NCBI GenBank assembly: GCA_013694645.1
Contig: JACDBZ010000070.1
Span: forward strand, 1-19,249
Length of the DNA: 19,249 bases
Direction: 5' to 3'
Origin: Chloroflexota bacterium
Lineage (GTDB): Bacteria; Chloroflexota; Limnocylindria; QHBO01
The notes below the pieces were generated by a model. That model did no database searches. It was given only the letters and a program-made list of their open reading frames with translations, and was not told where the DNA came from. The translations under genes and the position numbers were made by a program. Below, piece by piece: positions 14,492-19,249 of this stretch. How positions within the stretch are numbered: the first letter of the stretch is position 1; every line of letters starts with the position of its first letter.

Positions 14492-15718
14492 GTGGCTTCG
14501 AAGAATGGCAAGGCCGCCACCAATGGTCATCGGTCGGACGACGGCAGGATCCGGGTCGCCATCGTGGGCGTCGGCAACTGTGCAAGCAGCCTGGTCCAGG
14601 GCCGGTACCACTACGCCGGTGCCAGCCAGAGCGACTTCATCCCGGGCCTGATGCACGTCAACCTGGGCGGTTACCACGTTCGCGACATCGAGTTCGTGGC
14701 CGCGTTCGATATCGACCGCAACAAGGTCGGCAAGGACCTGTCGGAAGCCATCTTCACCGAGCCGAACAACACATTCACCTTCGCCGATGTTCCGAAGCTC
14801 AACGTCCCGGTCGAGCGCGGCATGACCCACGATGGCCTGGGCAAGTACCTCTCGGAGATCATCGAGAAGGCGCCGGGGCCGACCGCCGACATCGTGAACA
14901 TCCTCAGGGAGCGCGAGGTCGACGTCATGGTCAGCTATCTGCCGGTCGGCAGCGAGCAGGCCACCAAGTGGTACGCCGAGCAGGCGATCCAGGCCGGCGT
15001 CGCCTTCGTGAACGCGATCCCGGTCTTCATCGGCCGCGAGCCGTACTGGCAGCGCCGCTTCGCCGAGGCCGGCCTGCCGGTCATCGGTGACGACATCAAG
15101 AGCCAGGTGGGCGCCACCATCACGCACCGCGTGCTGACCCGCCTGTTCATGGACCGTGGCGTGAAGATCGATCGAACGTACCAGCTGAACTTCGGCGGCA
15201 ACACCGACTTTCTCAACATGCTGGAGCGCGAACGCCTCGAGTCGAAGAAGATCAGCAAGACGAACGCGGTGACCAGCATGATCGACTACGACATCGGCGA
15301 CGAGAACATCCACGTCGGACCCTCGGACTACGTGCCCTGGCTGAAAGATCGCAAGTGGTGCCACATCCGGATGGAGGGCACCACCTACGGCGACGTCCCG
15401 CTGAACCTGGAGCTCAAGCTCGAGGTCTGGGACAGCCCGAACAGCGCCGGTGTCATCACCGATGCGATTCGCTGCGCGAAGCTCGGTCTCGACCGCGGCC
15501 TGGCCGGCACGCTGGTCGCGCCGAGCTCGTATTTCATGAAGTCGCCGCCGATCCAGATCCATGACGACATCGCTCATGACCGCGTGGAGGACTTCATCCG
15601 TGGCGACGACAACGAGACGCTCGTCGGCACCGAGAAGCTCGGCGGGCGCAAGGCGAGGAAGGTCGCCGCAGCCAACACCAGGGTGAAGGCGAAGGCCGCG
15701 GCGGCTGAAGTCGCGTAG
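14492..15718 (+). CDS. ino1: myo-Inositol-1-phosphate synthase
   Basis: NAD-dependent cytoplasmic enzyme converting glucose-6-phosphate to inositol phosphate. The 408-residue length is close to actinobacterial Ino1 (about 360) plus additions at both ends. Visible features: dinucleotide-binding VGVGNCASSLVQG (25-37), MVSYLPVGSEQA and NAIPVF in the middle, GDDIKSQVGATITHRVL with the catalytic lysine region, NFGGNTDFLNM, SKTNAV, and DSPNSAGVITDAIRCAKL. The first ~17 residues are a polar extension and the last ~22 a Lys/Ala/Arg-rich tail (GGRKARKVAAAN...) not part of the catalytic core. Start GTG 14492 lies 8 bp after the phosphatidyltransferase, with AGGGAG upstream. It supplies the head group for the preceding enzyme. 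Confidence 0.93.
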   Translation: MASKNGKAATNGHRSDDGRIRVAIVGVGNCASSLVQGRYHYAGASQSDFIPGLMHVNLGGYHVRDIEFVAAFDIDRNKVGKDLSEAIFTEPNNTFTFADVPKLNVPVERGMTHDGLGKYLSEIIEKAPGPTADIVNILREREVDVMVSYLPVGSEQATKWYAEQAIQAGVAFVNAIPVFIGREPYWQRRFAEAGLPVIGDDIKSQVGATITHRVLTRLFMDRGVKIDRTYQLNFGGNTDFLNMLERERLESKKISKTNAVTSMIDYDIGDENIHVGPSDYVPWLKDRKWCHIRMEGTTYGDVPLNLELKLEVWDSPNSAGVITDAIRCAKLGLDRGLAGTLVAPSSYFMKSPPIQIHDDIAHDRVEDFIRGDDNETLVGTEKLGGRKARKVAAANTRVKAKAAAAEVA

Positions 15719-15727
15719 GATCGATCC

Positions 15728-16702
15728 GTGGTTGCGATCACGGGCGGCGAACCGCGCGAGCGGAAGCGAGAGCTGCTCATCTACTGGCTCTACCGGGCGG
15801 CCGAGCGTGTCATCAACGCCCTTCCGCGATGGCTCGTCCTGCCAGCCGCGGCGGCAGTCGGCAACGTGGCCTATGACCTGGCGGGTCCCAAGGGCCGGCT
15901 GACTCGCGAGAACCTGGCGAGGCCGATGCGCCTGCCGGCCGACGATGCGCGCGTCGCCGCGGCGGCGCGGCGTGCGTTCCGAAACTACGCGAAGTACCTC
16001 GTCGACATGATGCGCATCGGCGAGCTCACCTCGGAGGTGACGGCGAGGATCGTGCGGATCGAGAATCCCGAAATGCTCGACGAGGTACGGCAGAGCGGGC
16101 ATGGGGTGATCTCCTGCACCGTCCACGTGGGCGGGATGGACTTCATCGGTCCAGCGCTCAAGCTCATCAACGAGGCGATGCACGTCGTCGCCGATGATAC
16201 GACCTACGGTCGCCTGTACGAGCACATGAAGGCGGCTCGGGAACGACAGCACATCTTCCTGATAGGGTGGCGCAACCTTCGCGGCCTCTTCAGAGCGTTG
16301 CGAGCCAACAAGAACCTCGTCCTGTTCTGTGATGGCGGGTATCGGCGCGGCGACGTGCCGGTCGAGTTCTGTGGCGAGGCCACGACCTTCCCACTCGGAC
16401 CGGCCAGCCTGGCCGCCAGGACAGGGGCTCCCCTCATGCCGGTCGCCTGTCGTCGAATCCGTGGCGATCGGTTCCTGGCTCGCGGCCTTCCGCTCATCCA
16501 CTGTGAGGGCGACGATCCGAGCAGCATTCACCGGGCGACCCAGGCGGTGGCGGATGCCCTCGGCGGCGTGATCCGCGAGGACCCCGGCCAGTGGTACATG
16601 TTCAGACCCGTCTGGCCACAGACCGATGCAGACCGCGCGTATGCCATCGCCGCCCTCGCGGCCGCCCGCCGCGGCGATGATTGGACCAAGACCTCCGCGT
16701 GA
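15728..16702 (+). CDS. LpxL/PatA-type lipid acyltransferase 1
   Basis: Membrane-associated acyltransferase of 324 residues related to lipid A late acyltransferases and to mycobacterial PatA, which acylates mannose in phosphatidylinositol mannosides. An N-terminal segment with a hydrophobic stretch (about 35-52) is followed by the catalytic H-x4-D pair His133/Asp138 in VHVGGMDF; most relatives have Glu at the second position. Further family blocks are NENLARP-like ENLARPM (61-67), AFRNYAKYLVDM (83-94), LVLFCDGGYRRG, VEFCGEATTFPLGPASLA and QWYMFRPVWP near the end. Start GTG 15728 lies 9 bp after ino1 with AGGA upstream. It overlaps the next acyltransferase by one base. Substrate is inferred from the PIM-type neighbourhood. 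Confidence 0.85.
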   Translation: MVAITGGEPRERKRELLIYWLYRAAERVINALPRWLVLPAAAAVGNVAYDLAGPKGRLTRENLARPMRLPADDARVAAAARRAFRNYAKYLVDMMRIGELTSEVTARIVRIENPEMLDEVRQSGHGVISCTVHVGGMDFIGPALKLINEAMHVVADDTTYGRLYEHMKAARERQHIFLIGWRNLRGLFRALRANKNLVLFCDGGYRRGDVPVEFCGEATTFPLGPASLAARTGAPLMPVACRRIRGDRFLARGLPLIHCEGDDPSSIHRATQAVADALGGVIREDPGQWYMFRPVWPQTDADRAYAIAALAAARRGDDWTKTSA

Positions 16703-17574
16703 TGCTCCGCCTGGCGCTCGAGATCGCGGACCGCATCGTTGCCGCCCTGCCATCGCGCGTGGCGTATGCGCTCGCGGACCTGGCCGGGGACGCCTGGTAC
16801 CGCCTGGCACCCGCTCGCCGTCGGCTGGTGACCGCCAACCTGGTGCGCGTCTGCGCGGCGACACACCGGCCCACCCACGGCCGCCCGCTGCGCGATCTCG
16901 TGCACTCGGCCTTCCGGAATCACGCCCGCTATTACGTCGAGCTGCTTCGGGCACCGCATTACCCGGTCGATCGCATCGACGAGATCGTGGAGGTTCCCGG
17001 ATGGGATGCGATCGCTGCGGCGCTGCGTGCCGGACCGGGCGTGCTGATCGGCTCGCACCTGGGAAACTTCGAGCCGTTCGGGGTGTTCGTCGCGGCACAT
17101 GGCATCCATCCGCTCTCGCCGGTCGAGGAGATCGAGCCCCACGCGCTCTTCGACTTCCTCACCGCTCGACGCGGCGGCGCCAGCGTCGAGCTTATTCCCC
17201 TGAGCCACGCCCGACGCGCACTCCCCGCGCGGCTGCGGGCTGGTGGCACGGTCGGCATCATCGGCGACCGTGACCTCGCCGGCGACGGACACCCGGTGGC
17301 GATGTTCGGCCACCCCACGACGGTGCCGCTCGGCCCAGCCGCGCTGGTGGTGGGATTCCGCGCCGCGGTCATGATCGGCCGCTGCCTCCGCATCGGCCCG
17401 GACCGCTTCCGGGTCGAAGCCGAGATGCTCCCCGTGCCGTCGACCGGGAATCGGCGGGCCGACACCGCGGCGCTGGCAACCGCGATTGCCACACGTATCG
17501 AGCGCGACATCGGCGATGCGCCCGAACAATGGTGGGGCTCGTTCCAACCCTTCTGGCCGGACCTCCGCGCATGA
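16702..17574 (+). CDS. LpxL/PatA-type lipid acyltransferase 2
   Basis: Second acyltransferase of the same superfamily, 290 residues, starting at ATG 16702 in a TGATG overlap with the first, so the two are translationally coupled. GTG 16699 and TTG 16681 are in-frame alternatives. It has the classic catalytic motif HLGNFE (His119, Glu124), AFRNHARYYVELLR (70-83), GTVGIIGDRDLAG, VAMFGHPTTVPLGPAALV and QWWGSFQPFWPDLR at the C-terminus. The two proteins share the fold but are clearly diverged, differing already in the catalytic acid, so they probably acylate different positions. In PIMs these would be a mannose and the inositol or another site. Confidence 0.87.
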   Translation: MLRLALEIADRIVAALPSRVAYALADLAGDAWYRLAPARRRLVTANLVRVCAATHRPTHGRPLRDLVHSAFRNHARYYVELLRAPHYPVDRIDEIVEVPGWDAIAAALRAGPGVLIGSHLGNFEPFGVFVAAHGIHPLSPVEEIEPHALFDFLTARRGGASVELIPLSHARRALPARLRAGGTVGIIGDRDLAGDGHPVAMFGHPTTVPLGPAALVVGFRAAVMIGRCLRIGPDRFRVEAEMLPVPSTGNRRADTAALATAIATRIERDIGDAPEQWWGSFQPFWPDLRA

Positions 17575-17765
17575 CACGACACCCCACCGCCAGATTCACA
17601 TCGAACGTGAACCGGACAGCGCCACTCCGCGCCAAAACACCGTCCTGCCTGCTCGGGGATGAATCTGGCGCTCCCGCACGCTCGTTCGAGGCGAACATCG
17701 GCTTCTTCGTCTCAGCATGCGGCCACCGTGTGAATCTGGTGGCCACGCGAATACGGCCGCCATGA
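17571..17765 (+). CDS. Doubtful 64-residue frame bridging acyltransferase and PHP gene
   Basis: ATG 17571 overlaps the stop of the acyltransferase and the TGA 17763-17765 overlaps the PHP start, both as ATGA. Such double coupling is what a real operon gene would show. The peptide is rich in Arg, Thr, Pro and Ser, has no membrane segment or motif I recognise, and its third codon positions are clearly less GC-rich than those of the neighbours. The DNA also holds the paired repeats at 17588-17739, which favour a structured non-coding gap. I list it as unlikely but possible. Confidence 0.2.
   Translation: MTRHPTARFTSNVNRTAPLRAKTPSCLLGDESGAPARSFEANIGFFVSACGHRVNLVATRIRPP
17588..17739 (+). repeat. 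Three complementary segments able to form alternative hairpins
   Basis: Segment 1, CGCCAGATTCACA (17588-17600), is complementary to two later segments. TGAATCTGGCG (17660-17670) pairs perfectly with 17588-17598, and TGTGAATCTGG (17729-17739) pairs perfectly with 17590-17600. The two 11-bp stems share the same left strand, so they exclude each other. The distal partner ends 22 bases before the PHP start codon. No run of T follows, so this is not a standard terminator. Confidence 0.6.
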
Positions 17766-18505
17766 CGCGAAATGGCGGAGACCTCGGCAAGGCCGATATG
17801 CACCTGCATACGCTCTACTCGGATGGGACGGCATCAGTTCGGATGGTGCTCGACCACGTCGAAAGCCACAGCGATCTCGACGTCATCGCCATCACGGATC
17901 ACGAGCGGGTCGACGGCGCGCTCCGTGCCCGCGAGATCCACGACGCTGGCGCCTACTCCTTCGAGCTCGTGGTCGGTGAGGAGATCACGACACGTCGAGG
18001 CCACGTGCTGGCGCTCTTCATCAGCGAGCGGATCCCCGCGCTGCGGCCGCTGCCCGAAACGCTCGAGCGAATCCACGACCAGGGTGGGATCGCGATCGCC
18101 GCCCACCCGATGGCGCCGCTGACGCCCTCACTCGGCATCCGTTCCCTATTGGCGACGCATCACGCCATCGATCCGCGTCATCGGATCGACGCCATCGAGC
18201 TGATGAACCCGTCGGCGGCCGGGCGCGCGCGCCGCTCGACCCGTGATGGGCTCAATTCGCGCGTGCTGCGGCTCGCTGCCGTCGGCAATTCCGACGCGCA
18301 TGTCCCGGAGGGCATCGGCACCGCCTGGACCTGGTTCCCCGGATCCACCGCGGACGACTACCGGGCGGCGGTGGCCGCAGGCACCACGCGGCCTGACGGC
18401 ACGTTCTGGTCGAGCCTCCACAACGTCGACGTGTATCGGCGCCAGCTCGGAGCCAAGCTCAGGCACCTGCGCCATACTCTGCGGCCTACGGGAGAGTGGC
18501 GGTGA
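17762..18505 (+). CDS. PHP-domain metal-dependent phosphoesterase
   Basis: Cytoplasmic phosphoesterase of 247 residues from the PHP superfamily, which uses two or three metal ions to hydrolyse phosphate esters. Metal-ligand motifs are visible: DMHLHTLYSDG (12-22; His14, His16, Asp21), ITDHERVDG (44-52; Asp46, His47), Glu73 in VGEEIT, His81 (RRGHVL), AAHP (113-116; His115) and GNSDAH (175-180; Asp178, His180). The set is complete, so activity is expected. Start ATG 17762 was chosen over 17717 because it overlaps the preceding stop; there is no strong ribosome site. It lies between lipid acyltransferases and the PimA-like transferase with a GTGA overlap to the latter. The substrate is unknown; an inositol lipid phosphate is a contextual guess. 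Confidence 0.85.
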   Translation: MTRNGGDLGKADMHLHTLYSDGTASVRMVLDHVESHSDLDVIAITDHERVDGALRAREIHDAGAYSFELVVGEEITTRRGHVLALFISERIPALRPLPETLERIHDQGGIAIAAHPMAPLTPSLGIRSLLATHHAIDPRHRIDAIELMNPSAAGRARRSTRDGLNSRVLRLAAVGNSDAHVPEGIGTAWTWFPGSTADDYRAAVAAGTTRPDGTFWSSLHNVDVYRRQLGAKLRHLRHTLRPTGEWR

Positions 18506-19249
18506 CATCGGTTCAGTCCGCGCCGTCCGCGACGGCGCCATCGGTTCAGCCTGGCGGTCGCGTTCGACTTCCGCTCAAGATCGGCATCGTGAGCCCGTAC
18601 GGCTACCCGCATCCGGGCGGCGTCAACGAGCACGTGCGGTACACGTACGAGGCGATGCGCCGGATGGGCCACGACGTCTGGATCATCACCTCCAAGTACG
18701 GCAGGGAGCGCGAGAGCGAGGGCAACGTCATCCGCCTCGGCACCGGCTGGGCGGCGCCTACCAACGGGTCGGTCGGCCGGGTCACCCTCGGCCTGCGGTT
18801 CAAGCACCAGGCTCGCGAGGTGCTCGAGGCGCACAGGTTCGACATCCTCCACTTCCACGAGCCGTTCGTGCCATTCCTGTCGCCGACGGTCCTCGACCAG
18901 TCCAAGACCGTCAACATCGCGACATTCCACGCCTTCGGCGGCTTCTCGCCTTCCTACTGGATCGGCAGGCGCTTCGCCGGCCGTCTGCCCGGGCTGCTCC
19001 ACGGCCGGATTGCCGTCTCCGGGGCAGCGCGCCACTTCATCAACAGATACTTTCCCAGCGACTACGAGATCATCCCCAACGGAGTCGACCTTGACCGATT
19101 CACCGATGCCGAGCCCTATGAAGAGCTGCGCGACGGCAGGACCCTCAACATCCTCTTCGTCGGGCGGCTCGAGGAGCGCAAGGGCCTGATCCATCTGCTC
19201 AAGGCGTACCACCGATTGCGCAAGCGCAGGGTGGACGCTCGCCTTCTCG
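18502..19249 (+). CDS. pimA: PimA-like GT4 glycosyltransferase (partial, runs off the window)
   Basis: Start GTG 18502 overlaps the PHP stop as GTGA, and the frame stays open to the window end, giving about 249 residues of the N-terminal two thirds. A polar N-terminal extension of about 24 residues contains a short repeat (TSVQ and PSVQ). Then comes KIGIVSPYGYPHPGGVNEHV (26-45), the acceptor-side glycine loop of PimA-type enzymes (mycobacterial PimA: PYSFDVPGGVQSHV), followed by LHFHEPFVPFLS, TFHAFGG, an IAVSGAAR segment, IIPNGVDLDRF and LFVGRLEERKGL, the donor-domain entry with Arg and Lys binding GDP-mannose phosphates. In the PIM pathway PimA adds the first mannose to phosphatidylinositol at the inner leaflet. 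The C-terminal E-x7-E motif lies beyond the window. Confidence 0.85.
   Translation, partial: MTSVQSAPSATAPSVQPGGRVRLPLKIGIVSPYGYPHPGGVNEHVRYTYEAMRRMGHDVWIITSKYGRERESEGNVIRLGTGWAAPTNGSVGRVTLGLRFKHQAREVLEAHRFDILHFHEPFVPFLSPTVLDQSKTVNIATFHAFGGFSPSYWIGRRFAGRLPGLLHGRIAVSGAARHFINRYFPSDYEIIPNGVDLDRFTDAEPYEELRDGRTLNILFVGRLEERKGLIHLLKAYHRLRKRRVDARLL

Noticed and set aside
14447..17098. 883-codon minus-strand frame opposite ino1 and the acyltransferases.
   Set aside because: Antisense artefact of high GC third positions; the plus-strand genes carry complete family motifs.
1..19249. tRNA, rRNA, CRISPR array or transposase.
   Set aside because: No TTCGAAT-type arm with matching stems, no regularly spaced direct repeats beyond the two-copy block, and no transposase motifs were seen.

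Overview
The window comes from a high-GC bacterium with frequent GTG starts, tight ATGA/GTGA overlaps and probable leaderless transcripts. The mix of nuoLMN, an actinobacterial-style trehalose-phosphate synthase, a NicO-type metal transporter with a large exported N-terminal domain, a plastocyanin-like lipoprotein and a phosphatidylinositol-mannoside-type lipid cluster fits Chloroflexota (a Limnocylindria/Ellin6529-like lineage) or a deep actinobacterial relative. This is inferred from gene content; there is no rRNA or other marker to settle it.

Layout. (1) 1-4703, plus strand: end of nuoL, nuoM, nuoN, then otsA 4 bp after nuoN. (2) 4739-6417, minus: a NicO-family transporter and a possible small membrane peptide coupled to it. 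(3) 6495-6970: a scar made of a duplicated intergenic block, an otsB 3' remnant and an otsA 3' remnant. (4) 7042-8437: a LuxR-type regulator divergent from a cupredoxin lipoprotein. (5) 8530-9578: second copy of the duplicated block running into intact otsB (minus). (6) 9579-10289: a sortase-fold protein whose catalytic Cys position holds Ser. (7) 10291-13348, minus: a three-gene overlapping operon of ABC-ATPase-like protein without the Walker A lysine, small permease, and 14-TM MFS transporter. (8) 13458-19249, plus: an ArsR regulator, divergent from that operon across a shared promoter/operator, leads a run of phosphatidylinositol-phosphate synthase, inositol-1-phosphate synthase, two LpxL/PatA-type acyltransferases, a PHP phosphoesterase and a PimA-like mannosyltransferase cut by the window end.

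How they work together. NuoL, M and N are the three antiporter-like proton-pumping subunits of complex I. OtsA and OtsB make trehalose; they now lie about 4 kb apart, and the remnants between them are best explained by tandem duplication of a convergent otsA/otsB unit followed by one deletion. The right-hand cluster supplies nearly every step of an acylated phosphatidylinositol mannoside: inositol phosphate, PI-phosphate, a candidate phosphatase (PHP), mannosyl transfer and two acylations. The strongest leads are that complete PIM-type cluster with its PHP candidate for the PI-phosphate phosphatase, the two proteins lacking catalytic residues (sortase and ABC ATPase), the ots duplication scar, and a 187-bp gap in the lipid operon with mutually exclusive pairing segments.
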